Shown piece by piece: positions 32,886 through 40,472 of a stretch of 44,850 nt of DNA; position 1 is the first letter of the stretch; each line of letters starts with the position of its first letter. The notes beneath the pieces were generated by a model. It was not told the origin of the DNA. It saw nothing but the letters and a program-made list of their open reading frames with translations, and made no database searches. The translations under genes and the position numbers were made by a program. The stretch is from Sphingobacterium cellulitidis (GTDB lineage: Bacteria > Bacteroidota > Bacteroidia > Sphingobacteriales > Sphingobacteriaceae). The DNA lies in NCBI GenBank assembly GCA_002245855.1, contig NOUX01000015.1:1-44850 (forward strand), written 5' to 3'.

Positions 32886-33815
32886 ATGATGAGAAAAAGA
32901 GTATTCAACATGTCTTTCAGAAAGACAATTATTATATTTTCTGCCACTTTTTTATTCGCCGGAGTATCTCTGGCTCAGGCACAATCCAATAATCCAAGTC
33001 AAAAAACTACAGTAGTAAACGGAAAAACTTTTATTGAACATAGCGTTAGTGCAAAAGATACCTACTACCAGTTAAGTCGGATTTACGGCATTCCTGTAAA
33101 GGATATTATGAATGCCAACAACAAAAAAAATCTTCGGGTAGGTGACTCCGTATATATCCCTTATAAGGAGCCTGAAAAAAAACCAGATGAAAAACCTCAA
33201 GTAGTTCAAAATAATACCAATAAAGAACGGGAATCAAAACCACTGGGAGACCCGAATGGAAAAACCATTGAAGCGAAAATATTAACCGAATATAAGGTCG
33301 GTTCCAATGAAACTCTTTTTTCTATTGCTAAAAGATTCTCAACCACGGTCGATAATATCAAAAAACTGAATGGTTTGAATTCTGATACGCTTCAAGAAGG
33401 TCAAACTTTAAAGATTCCTGATGGTGATGTCATCGTTATCCAGAAGGAAGTGCCTTCTTCATCGATCAATCTGCCAATCCCAGATAATATTAGCAAGGAA
33501 GAAATCGAATTCGAAACCAATCGTTATGGTATCCGTGAGAAAAAAGAAAAAGGTATTGGTATCTGGATGGAAAACCTTGAGTCTGGTGGTCGCAGTAATT
33601 TAGCCTTACACCGTACTGCACCCGTAGGAACCATATTAAAAATTACAAACCCATTGACAAAAAGTGTTACCTTTGCCAAAGTTGTAGGAAAATTCTCCGA
33701 TACTGCAGAAAGCAGAGATGCTATTGTGATTCTTTCAAAATCTGCAGCATCCTATATTGGAGCTCTTGATAAACGATTCCTTATAGAAATTGCCTACGGC
33801 GCTCCAGTAAATTAG
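32886..33815 (+). CDS. LysM-repeat protein with RlpA-like C-terminal domain
   Basis: About 309 residues from ATG 32886; ATG 32889 and 32910 are also possible. A signal peptide (FRKTIIIFSATFLFAGVSLAQAQ) shows export. Two LysM motifs follow: HSVSAKDTYYQLSRIYGIP with VGDSVYIP, and YKVGSNETLFSIAKRFSTT with EGQTLKIP. These bind peptidoglycan sugars. The last 90 residues (ALHRTAPVGTILKITNP to SAASYIGALDKRF) resemble the double-psi beta-barrel of RlpA, but I cannot identify the catalytic Asp of lytic RlpA. Probable cell-wall-associated protein in an operon with the DUF4905-like and uridine-kinase genes (13-bp gap). Confidence 0.82.
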   Translation: MMRKRVFNMSFRKTIIIFSATFLFAGVSLAQAQSNNPSQKTTVVNGKTFIEHSVSAKDTYYQLSRIYGIPVKDIMNANNKKNLRVGDSVYIPYKEPEKKPDEKPQVVQNNTNKERESKPLGDPNGKTIEAKILTEYKVGSNETLFSIAKRFSTTVDNIKKLNGLNSDTLQEGQTLKIPDGDVIVIQKEVPSSSINLPIPDNISKEEIEFETNRYGIREKKEKGIGIWMENLESGGRSNLALHRTAPVGTILKITNPLTKSVTFAKVVGKFSDTAESRDAIVILSKSAASYIGALDKRFLIEIAYGAPVN

Positions 33816-33828
33816 TGCAAGCGTAAAA

Positions 33829-34458
33829 ATGGACAAACCCTACGTAATTGGGATCGCCGGAAGTAGCGGTTCTGGAAAAACATTCTTCTTAAAAAGTTTT
33901 TTAAATCATTTCAATCAAGAAGAAGTCACCTTGATTTCGCAAGATGATTATTACATCCCTGCAAACACAAAGACCAGGGAAGAAAACAGACTCTATAACT
34001 TCGATTTACCAACTTCGATTGATAGACCCGCATTTTTCCATCATATCAAAGAACTGTTTGATGGAAATACAGTATATCAAAAGGAATATACATTCAACAA
34101 CCCCGACCTTGAGCCCAAAATGCTTGAGATCAATCCTGCCCCTATCCTAGTCGTAGAAGGACTCTTTATTTTTCATTACGAAGAGATCAATGAATTATTG
34201 GATTACAAGATCTTCTTGGATGCTGATGAACCCGTAGCATTAGAAAGAAGGTTAAGAAGAGATTTGATTGAACGCGGTTACGACCATGACGATGTCATGT
34301 ACAAATGGATTAACCATGTGGTTCCTTCTTATAATCAATATTTACTGCCACATCGGGATGAATGTGATCTGATTATTCACAACAATATAGATGATCCATT
34401 AATTATCCAAGCTTTCACAAACGACATTGCTACAGAATTAAGAAAAAGAATAGGTTAA
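33829..34458 (+). CDS. udk: Uridine kinase
   Basis: A 209-residue P-loop kinase that phosphorylates uridine and cytidine in pyrimidine salvage. The P-loop GSSGSGKT is at residues 11-18. DDYY follows near 40, the uridine-kinase substrate region YNFDLPTSIDRPAFFHHIKEL near 60-85, VVEGLFIFH near 110, and the lid RRLRRDLIERGYD near 140. The length is normal. It follows the LysM gene by 13 bp. Confidence 0.9.
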   Translation: MDKPYVIGIAGSSGSGKTFFLKSFLNHFNQEEVTLISQDDYYIPANTKTREENRLYNFDLPTSIDRPAFFHHIKELFDGNTVYQKEYTFNNPDLEPKMLEINPAPILVVEGLFIFHYEEINELLDYKIFLDADEPVALERRLRRDLIERGYDHDDVMYKWINHVVPSYNQYLLPHRDECDLIIHNNIDDPLIIQAFTNDIATELRKRIG

Positions 34459-34483
34459 CTATTTTTAATTAATCTAAATTAGC

Positions 34484-34491
34484 TATCTTTG
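34484..34491 (+). promoter_or_regulatory. -7 promoter element for the Cys-rich mini-protein
   Basis: TATCTTTG matches TAnnTTTG, 16 bp before ATG 34508. Another in-frame ATG at 34496 is only 4 bp from the box, probably too close to be transcribed. Confidence 0.55.
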
Positions 34492-34507
34492 CATCATGTA
34501 CGAGTCC

Positions 34508-34660
34508 ATGATCAAGCTGCATATTTTAGAAAACAATCCATTTGAGAATTCAAAAGGTCATTCTCCTTTTAATTCCAATGGAGATGCTGTCTTTAAAAAA
34601 TGTTGTAAAAAATATAAAAAGGGCAAAAGATGCAAGAAGTGCCCTGGTCGAATTGACTAA
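34508..34660 (+). CDS. Small Cys-rich basic protein, 50 residues
   Basis: A short gene between udk and the MFS transporter. From ATG 34508 it encodes 50 residues (54 from ATG 34496). The C-terminal half is packed with Lys and Cys: FKKCCKKYKKGKRCKKCPGR, with cysteines in the order CC-x8-C-xx-C, which could bind zinc or another metal (inference). The N-terminal half is polar and Asn-rich. Its own promoter and the orderly Cys spacing argue for a real gene. I think similar Lys/Cys-rich mini-proteins occur across Bacteroidetes, but I cannot verify that here. Confidence 0.7.
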   Translation: MIKLHILENNPFENSKGHSPFNSNGDAVFKKCCKKYKKGKRCKKCPGRID

Positions 34661-34676
34661 CTTTTAATTCGGTTTC

Positions 34677-35900
34677 TTATTCTTCAACGTAATCCAAATC
34701 CTTATCAAAACTTTCTTTGAGTCTTGTCAAAGCAAATATTGCGATAAAGGAAAGCAGTACGATCATAATCATTGCCGCATAAATTATTCCTACCCAGTTA
34801 ACCAACACACCATATAATAAGGTTGATGGAATTAAAGCTCCCCTAACAAAGTTAGGCGCAGTGGTAGTAACTGTCGAACGGATATTGGTTCCAAATTGCT
34901 CCGCCGCAATGGTGATAAATGTCGCCCAGTAACCAACTCCCAATCCCATCAGAAAGGCTAACCATAGAAATTCATTTTCAGAAATCCCCTGTCTTGTCAG
35001 ATAGATACAGGAGAATAGCAAAATCAAAATTTGATAAATAAATACAACCTTACGTCTGGATTTAAAAATCTGTGCCATCCATCCTGCCAAAAAATCACCT
35101 AATGAGATTCCCAGATAAGTAAACATTACCCCCTTCCCTGCACTTAAGGTTGTTTGAGCATTTAATGCCTGACCAATTTCAGGAGCCTGAGTCACCAAGA
35201 CACCTACTACAAACCAAATCGGTAAACCTATACATAAACAATATAAATACCTCCGGAATCGGGGCCCATTATTAAACAACATGGAAATCTTGCCTTTTTG
35301 CACAGACTTGTTCTCCAAGGAAGAAAACATGCCCGACTCCAAAACGCCAACCCGCATAAAAAGCAATAGGATACCCATCCCACCTCCAACAAAATAGGCT
35401 GTTCTCCAACTAAACCATTCGGAGATAAAATAAGCCAGGATGGCTCCCAATACGCCTACTCCAGCAACTATCATGGTTCCATAGCCCCGTTTCTTCCGAT
35501 GCATGGACTCAGAAACCAAGGTAATGCCTGCCCCGAGTTCGCCCGCTAATCCTATCCCTGCAATAAACCGAATAATACCATAGGTCGTCACATCTTGAAC
35601 AAAGCCATTGGCAATGTTCGCGATGGAATATAAGAGGATAGATCCGAACAAAACCTTCAGTCGACCATATTTATCTCCTAATACACCCCAAATAATTCCT
35701 CCAATCAGCAAACCTCCCATTTGCATATTCAAGACATACTCTCCTTTGCTACGCATTTGATCGGCAGCAACGCCGATATCCGTAAAGGATTGAATCCGTA
35801 CAATCGAAAAAATAATGAGATCATAGATATCCACAAAATAGCCTAGCGCGGCTACGAAAATTAATATCCAAACATTCTTATTGGCATCCTTAGGGTTCAT
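34677..35900 (-). CDS. MFS transporter, metabolite:proton symporter type
   Basis: A 407-residue major facilitator with about 12 membrane segments. The MFS signature between TM2 and TM3 is visible in GGIIWGVLGDKYGRLKVLFG, and the TM4 region FIAGIGLAGELGAG has the RxxxGxGxGGE-like pattern of the sugar/organic-acid symporter branch. The first segment, YFVDIYDLIIFS, matches that branch (Asp in TM1). Substrate unknown. It is the only minus-strand gene in this stretch and has no obvious partner; the divergent DUF4442 gene starts 92 bp away. Confidence 0.87.
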   Translation of the reverse strand: MNPKDANKNVWILIFVAALGYFVDIYDLIIFSIVRIQSFTDIGVAADQMRSKGEYVLNMQMGGLLIGGIIWGVLGDKYGRLKVLFGSILLYSIANIANGFVQDVTTYGIIRFIAGIGLAGELGAGITLVSESMHRKKRGYGTMIVAGVGVLGAILAYFISEWFSWRTAYFVGGGMGILLLFMRVGVLESGMFSSLENKSVQKGKISMLFNNGPRFRRYLYCLCIGLPIWFVVGVLVTQAPEIGQALNAQTTLSAGKGVMFTYLGISLGDFLAGWMAQIFKSRRKVVFIYQILILLFSCIYLTRQGISENEFLWLAFLMGLGVGYWATFITIAAEQFGTNIRSTVTTTAPNFVRGALIPSTLLYGVLVNWVGIIYAAMIMIVLLSFIAIFALTRLKESFDKDLDYVEE

Positions 35901-35992
35901 AATTCAGGAATATTTATTGAATATAAGGCTCAGAATCTTTTATTACAATAGAAGGATGTTATTTCTTAGAAATTAACTGTACTTTTACGCCC

Positions 35993-36514
35993 ATGAAAGT
36001 ATCTCCAAATACTTTAAAATGGGGCTTGCGATTGTACCCACCATTTTTCTTCCAACGCATTTGGGTGCGGAAGATTTTAGATAATTTCTTGGGCGCCGAA
36101 GTTAAAATCAACAGAAGTCTGCTCAATATTAATTCTAATAAAACCATATTTGGAGGAACGATCTTTTCCGCTATCGATCCATTCTACCCTATCCTTTTGG
36201 ATCAATATTTCAAACATCAAGGAATTACGAGGACAGTAGCTTGGTTAAAAACAGCACATATTGATTATATAAAACCGGGAAGGTTTGACCTGGAAGTCAA
36301 TATTAAATTAAACCAAGAAACTCTGGACGAAACCTTGAGAACCATTCGAAAAGAGGGTAAAGTCGTACGAACCTTTCAAACGCAGGTCTTTGATAAACAT
36401 GGTACATTATGCGCAGTAGCTCATAATGAAATCTATATCCGTGACCTCGACTTCAATTTTGAATCATTAAATCCTGCTCCTACTCAAACTGAGAAATCGA
36501 GTATTGAACTATAA
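35993..36514 (+). CDS. DUF4442-type hotdog-fold protein
   Basis: 173 residues resembling the DUF4442 branch of hotdog-fold (thioesterase-like) proteins. The helix-containing segment NSNKTIFGGTIFSAIDPFYPILL would be the hotdog alpha-helix, and the YIKPGRFDLEVNIKL and EGKVVRTFQTQVFDKHGTLCAVAHNEIYIR segments would be the beta-sheet. Related proteins are putative acyl-CoA thioesterases; activity and substrate are not known. No signal peptide. It begins a four-gene run that ends in a Sco protein and a cytochrome c (gaps of 11 and 13 bp, then an overlap). Confidence 0.8.
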   Translation: MKVSPNTLKWGLRLYPPFFFQRIWVRKILDNFLGAEVKINRSLLNINSNKTIFGGTIFSAIDPFYPILLDQYFKHQGITRTVAWLKTAHIDYIKPGRFDLEVNIKLNQETLDETLRTIRKEGKVVRTFQTQVFDKHGTLCAVAHNEIYIRDLDFNFESLNPAPTQTEKSSIEL

Positions 36515-36525
36515 TTTAATTAATC

Positions 36526-36951
36526 ATGAAAAAATTAATCGTATTAAGTGCAGCAATTTCTTTTGCTTTTGTTTCTTGTCAAAACAAACAAGTGGAAAAC
36601 AAGGATCAAAAACTTTCTGAGCAAGCTATTGCAATACATGATGAAATCATGCCTCAAATATCGCAATTCGACAAAACAACGGTCGTTATTGATTCTATCA
36701 TCACGAACTTGGCAACCATCAAAGCCAGCAAAGCTGATTTAGATACTGCAAAAACTCGTATAGAGTTGACTAATCTTAAAGATAGCATCGAAGATGCTAC
36801 CGATCACATGATGACTTGGATGAAAGATTATGACGCCATGAATGAGGATGAAGCTTACCAACAAAAAGAGGTAGATAAAATCACATCCATGAAAAAACAA
36901 TTTGAACGCGTTTCGGAGCAAATTAAAACTTCATTAGCAGCATTTAACTAA
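36526..36951 (+). CDS. Coiled-coil lipoprotein of unknown function
   Basis: 141 residues with a lipoprotein signal (MKKLIVLSAAISFAFVSC, Cys18). The mature part is highly charged and helical throughout (EQAIAIHDEIMPQISQFD, then heptad-like stretches to the end), like the small helical lipoproteins sometimes labelled viral A-type inclusion protein in Bacteroidetes genomes. It contains several Met and His (AIHDEIMPQIS, DATDHMMTWMKDYDAM) next to a copper chaperone gene, so metal binding is conceivable but unproven. Confidence 0.8.
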   Translation: MKKLIVLSAAISFAFVSCQNKQVENKDQKLSEQAIAIHDEIMPQISQFDKTTVVIDSIITNLATIKASKADLDTAKTRIELTNLKDSIEDATDHMMTWMKDYDAMNEDEAYQQKEVDKITSMKKQFERVSEQIKTSLAAFN

Positions 36952-36964
36952 AAAACATATTCCA

Positions 36965-37609
36965 ATGAAAAAGTATTTAGGCGGAGTATTAGCAGTAGCT
37001 TTAGGTACTACCTTATTATTTTCTTGCGGACCAACTGAACGGAAACTTCCCATCTATGGCGAACGTTCTCCTGTGGAAAGAGAAGTCGATGGCAAAAAAG
37101 TCGTAGATACCATCTACCATACGATTCCAAATTTTTCTTTTTTAAATCAGGATAGCACGACTATCACCCAAGATTTTTTTAAAGATAAAATCTATGTCAC
37201 CAACTTCTTCTTTACGCATTGTCCGAGTATCTGTCCGACGATGCAACGTAATTTGTTGAAGGCTTATGAAAAATATAAAGGCAATGATAAAATTGCATTC
37301 CTTTCCCATAGCATTGATTTTAAGTACGATCAACCTTCTGTACTTAAAGACTATGCTACGAAATTAGGAGTAGACGATGATCATTGGCAATTTGTAACTG
37401 GTAGCAAGGCCGATATTTATGGTATTGCTGAGAAATACATGGTTTACACCAAGGAGGATGCAAATGCTCCCGGGGGTTATGACCACCAAGGTTATTTAGT
37501 CATTATTGACCCTGAGAAAAGAATTCGTGGTGCCTATGATGGTACCAATGACGAACAGGTCAAACAATTTTTGGAAGATCTTGATGTTATTCTAGCGGAA
37601 TATAAATAA
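36965..37609 (+). CDS. Sco1/SenC-family copper chaperone, lipoprotein
   Basis: A 214-residue thioredoxin-fold protein tethered as a lipoprotein (lipobox LFSC, Cys21). The copper-binding CxxxC is C86-C90 (THCPSICPTMQ), and the third ligand His is H174 in GGYDHQGYLVIID. All three ligands are present, so it should bind Cu. Sco proteins load the CuA site of cytochrome oxidases. It overlaps the following cytochrome c gene (TAATG), which supports a role in respiration. Confidence 0.92.
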   Translation: MKKYLGGVLAVALGTTLLFSCGPTERKLPIYGERSPVEREVDGKKVVDTIYHTIPNFSFLNQDSTTITQDFFKDKIYVTNFFFTHCPSICPTMQRNLLKAYEKYKGNDKIAFLSHSIDFKYDQPSVLKDYATKLGVDDDHWQFVTGSKADIYGIAEKYMVYTKEDANAPGGYDHQGYLVIIDPEKRIRGAYDGTNDEQVKQFLEDLDVILAEYK

Positions 37610-38034
37610 TGATTAATCGCTTCACTTTCGGCACAATATGCCTCGTTTCCATGCTTTATTTCTTGTTTTCTTGTAATTCAGACTTAAGTGTGGAAACGAT
37701 GCAATATGCTACCAATGGTCAAAAACTTTATGTCAAGCATTGTCAAAACTGTCATGGTGCCAATGCTGAGGGATTAGGTAAACTATACCCTCCACTAACC
37801 GATGTTCAGTACTTAAATGAAAATCGAAGCAAACTCGCCTGCATTGTAAAAAATGGAATGTCTGGTGAAATCAAAGTCAACAATGTCACCTATAACCAAC
37901 AAATGCCTGGAGTACCTGAACTCTCAGCGGTTGATATTGCCTATGTCCTTACTTATGTCACCACCTATTTCGGTGATAGTAAAACTCATTTCAAGAAAGA
38001 AGAGATCGAAGAATTCTTAAAGAATTGTAAATAA
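37609..38034 (+). CDS. Lipoprotein c-type cytochrome
   Basis: 141 residues. Lipoprotein signal with Cys22 (FLFSC), then a single class I cytochrome c domain: haem-binding CQNCH (C45, C48, H49) and the axial Met candidate M99 in QQMPGVPEL. The domain is complete and ends with a helix (VDIAYVLTYVTTYF). Its start overlaps the sco stop codon. It could be an electron carrier anchored in the membrane, delivering electrons to the terminal oxidase whose assembly Sco assists (inference). Confidence 0.92.
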   Translation: MINRFTFGTICLVSMLYFLFSCNSDLSVETMQYATNGQKLYVKHCQNCHGANAEGLGKLYPPLTDVQYLNENRSKLACIVKNGMSGEIKVNNVTYNQQMPGVPELSAVDIAYVLTYVTTYFGDSKTHFKKEEIEEFLKNCK

Positions 38035-38298
38035 AATTATTCATCTCGGTCAATAACTTTTGGGCGTACCAAAATCAAATCTCTCCTAGAGAAAAATATT
38101 CTTTTTTTCAACCTAATTTTTCCATTAAAAATTTTAGAAATTTGGTCTTTAGACCTCAAGAAATTTTATTTTTTTCAGCATTTAATCTTTTGAAGATTCT
38201 TGATCAGGCATCGATCTAGATAAATTTCACTTGTCTTTCAACAGGTAAGAAACAGCTAATCTACTACCTCATTATCAACACTTTAGCTCAATTTCTAT

Positions 38299-38367
38299 AA
38301 AAAGAAAAAGGTTTTCAAACGGGGAGAATGAAAACCTTTAATAACCAATTATAAACCTAAATTATGA
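38299..38367 (-). ncRNA. Candidate small RNA with intrinsic terminator
   Basis: Predicted minus-strand transcript of about 70 nt. It starts just downstream of the -7 box at 38373-38380 and ends in a perfect 10-bp stem (AAAGGTTTTC at 38307-38316 with its complement at 38330-38339) with a 13-nt loop containing CTCCCCG, followed by a T-rich tail. Nothing in it is coding. The end points are estimates. Confidence 0.5.
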
Positions 38368-38372
38368 TACTA

Positions 38373-38403
38373 CAAAGGTAAGTGTAAAAACTACACCAGT
38401 CAA
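38373..38403 (-). promoter_or_regulatory. Near-consensus promoter of the candidate small RNA
   Basis: On the minus strand TTG (38403-38401), a 20-bp spacer, and TACCTTTG (38380-38373) match the Bacteroidetes primary promoter (TTG and TAnnTTTG at about 19-21 bp) better than any other promoter in the window. Confidence 0.65.
38382..38396. promoter_or_regulatory. Inverted repeat inside the small-RNA promoter (possible operator)
   Basis: GTGTA-N5-TACAC lies in the spacer between the -33 and -7 elements, a classic place for repressor binding. The tetR-family gene 115 bp away is one candidate binder, without proof. Confidence 0.4.
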
Positions 38404-38495
38404 GAGTAATTTGAATATTTAACAATTTGTTAACATTGGAATAAATTAATCGCCATTATAACGAATACGTGACAAAATTAGCGTAAAAAAAAGCC

Positions 38496-38503
38496 TACAT
38501 TTG
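38496..38503 (+). promoter_or_regulatory. -7 promoter element for the tetR efflux operon
   Basis: TACATTTG matches TAnnTTTG and lies 7 bp before the ATG at 38511, so the leader is very short or absent. Confidence 0.55.
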
Positions 38504-38510
38504 CAACCGA

Positions 38511-39089
38511 ATGAACATTCAATTGACAGAAAAAAAAGAGCAGATATTCATTAGCACATTAAAGCTTATCAATATTCATGGGTTCCACGGATCCCCGATG
38601 AGTAAAATTGCTAAGGATGCCGATGTAGCAGTAGGCTCGATCTATCATTATTTCCCGTCTAAGGAGGATTTAATCTTAGAATTATACTGGTATTGTAAAG
38701 AAAAACTTAATAATAAAGTTTTTTCAATCGTCAACCCTACATTCGCATACGAAAAACGATTCAAGGAAATCTGGAGAAACTTAGTCCTTTACTATTTGGA
38801 CAACTTAGACCACTTCGGATTTTTAGAACAATTTTATGGCTCACCTTTCTATGAAGGTATCCGAAGTAATCTTTTCCAACAAAAATCAGAAAGAAACGTT
38901 CTAATGCATTTTTTGGAGGAAGGGGTACGCTTAAAACATTTAAAAGATTTAAATGTTCGACTATTAATATCAGCCTATCTAGGAGTCGCTATCTCCCTGG
39001 TTAGAGGCAGTTTATATGAAAAAACAAAACCTACCGACGAAGAAATTGAAACCATGGTAGAAATCATTTGGAACGGGGTTAAAAAATAA
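38511..39089 (+). CDS. TetR/AcrR-family transcriptional regulator
   Basis: A 192-residue repressor type. The N-terminal helix-turn-helix is at about 10-55: IFISTLKLINIHGFHGSPMSKIAKDADVAVGSIYHYFPSKEDLI, with the typical GSIYHYFPSK recognition helix. The helical C-terminal ligand domain covers the rest. It is the first gene of the efflux operon (5-bp gap to the OMF gene), the arrangement of a local repressor that responds to pump substrates. The promoter lies directly before it, so it may control itself as well as the pump. Confidence 0.92.
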   Translation: MNIQLTEKKEQIFISTLKLINIHGFHGSPMSKIAKDADVAVGSIYHYFPSKEDLILELYWYCKEKLNNKVFSIVNPTFAYEKRFKEIWRNLVLYYLDNLDHFGFLEQFYGSPFYEGIRSNLFQQKSERNVLMHFLEEGVRLKHLKDLNVRLLISAYLGVAISLVRGSLYEKTKPTDEEIETMVEIIWNGVKK

Positions 39090-39094
39090 TATAT

Positions 39095-40426
39095 ATGAAT
39101 TTTAAAATTAAGGACTTAGTAGTATACCTTTCCTTCACTGCGATCTCTGTAGGATCTGTATTTGCCCAAACGACAAATAACCTTAACAGTAATGCCACAT
39201 TGGATGAATTAATCCAATATGCATTGGAAAACAAAATCGAAATCAAACAAGCAAAGATTGATCAGGAAATTGGTGAACGTGAAATTGCTTCTGCCCTTTC
39301 TGGATGGTTTCCACAAATTAATGCCAATGGTAGTCTAACCCATTTTCTGCAATTACCAACAGCCAATATCAATGGTCAAAACATTGCAATGGGTCAGAGC
39401 AATACTTCCGCATTGACTTTTCAAGCTGATCAGGCAATCATTAACCCAGGCTTGTTCCAAGCAAATAGAGCAGCCAAATATATCAGACAACAAAATAATC
39501 TAAGTGTAGAAGACACCAAGATCAATACCGTTGTTGATGTCAGCAAAGCTTATTATGATATCTTGACCAGTGAGGAACAAATCAATATCATTCAAGAAAA
39601 TATCGCTCGTCTGAATAGACAGTACACCGAAGCAAATGCACGCTACGAGACTGGTTTAGTTGATAAAACAGATTATAAAAGAGCGCAAATCTCATTGAAT
39701 AATGCGAAAGCGGAATTGAAAACAGCGCTTGAGTTTAGAAAATATAAATATGATTTTCTAAAAACATTGCTTGGCATGAATCCTAATAATGGTTTGACGC
39801 TATCTTTTGAAAATCAAAACATGGAATCCAATGTCTTAATGGATACGACCGAAATTTTAAATTTCAATAACCGCGTTGAACTTAAACAATTGCAGACTAT
39901 CAAGGATATCCAGAAGTTAAATACCCAATATCAAAAATGGCAATTCCTACCTAAACTAGGTGCTTTTGCAAACTACGGACTTAACTATAGAAACAATACA
40001 TTCTCGGATTTATATTCTGATAATTTCCCACAGTCTAGCATTGGACTAAGCCTGACCTTCCCTATTTTCCAGGGTGGAAAGCGTATTCAGGAAATTAGAA
40101 AATCTGAATTGCAAGAATCCAGAATTGATATGGACATCGAAAATTTGGAAAACCAAATTGGTGCACAATACTCGGCAGCGATGGCAGCTTACCGCGCAAA
40201 CATCAACGAATGGAGAAATGCAAAGGAAAATGTTGAGTTATCTGAAGAGGTGTATAACACCATCAAATTACAATATGATGCAGGGGTAAAAACTTACCTG
40301 GAATTAATGACTGCAGAAACAGACTTGAAAACCAGTCAACTGAACTACTTGAACTCCCTGTATGCCGTATTATCTAGTAAGCTAGATATTCAACAAGCTT
40401 TGGGTACTGTTCAAATCAATAATTAA
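39095..40426 (+). CDS. TolC-family outer-membrane efflux channel
   Basis: A 443-residue outer-membrane factor with a classical signal peptide (cleavage after SVFA). Two OEP/TolC repeats with long amphipathic helices are visible, including LDELIQYALENKIEIKQAKIDQEIGEREI and the duplicated KAYYDILTSEEQINIIQENI and AAYRANINEWRNAKENVELSEE helices. QYDAGVKTYLELMTAETDLKTSQLNYLNSLY is the C-terminal repeat signature. Unlike the OMF part of the fusion at 996-5546, it has no lipobox. Second gene of the tetR-OMF-adaptor-RND operon. Confidence 0.92.
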   Translation: MNFKIKDLVVYLSFTAISVGSVFAQTTNNLNSNATLDELIQYALENKIEIKQAKIDQEIGEREIASALSGWFPQINANGSLTHFLQLPTANINGQNIAMGQSNTSALTFQADQAIINPGLFQANRAAKYIRQQNNLSVEDTKINTVVDVSKAYYDILTSEEQINIIQENIARLNRQYTEANARYETGLVDKTDYKRAQISLNNAKAELKTALEFRKYKYDFLKTLLGMNPNNGLTLSFENQNMESNVLMDTTEILNFNNRVELKQLQTIKDIQKLNTQYQKWQFLPKLGAFANYGLNYRNNTFSDLYSDNFPQSSIGLSLTFPIFQGGKRIQEIRKSELQESRIDMDIENLENQIGAQYSAAMAAYRANINEWRNAKENVELSEEVYNTIKLQYDAGVKTYLELMTAETDLKTSQLNYLNSLYAVLSSKLDIQQALGTVQINN

Positions 40427-40472
40427 GAATACAATCAACCGCAACAAAATATACAAGAAATTACGACACAAT

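Larger units (their letters stand above)
38035..38510. other. 476-bp non-coding gap with candidate small RNA
   Basis: No open reading frame of note. The left part (38035-38260) is very AT-rich with short weak hairpins, for example GGTC-TTTA-GACC near 38160 followed by T-rich DNA, which may end the cytochrome operon. The right part holds a minus-strand promoter, a strong hairpin with T tail and a tetR promoter, described separately. A six-codon frame (ATG at 38364, stop at 38379) is probably meaningless. Confidence 0.6.

Noticed and set aside
38364..38381. Six-codon leader-peptide frame before tetR
   Set aside because: No ribosome-binding site, no attenuator on that strand, and the sequence is better explained as the start region of the minus-strand small RNA.
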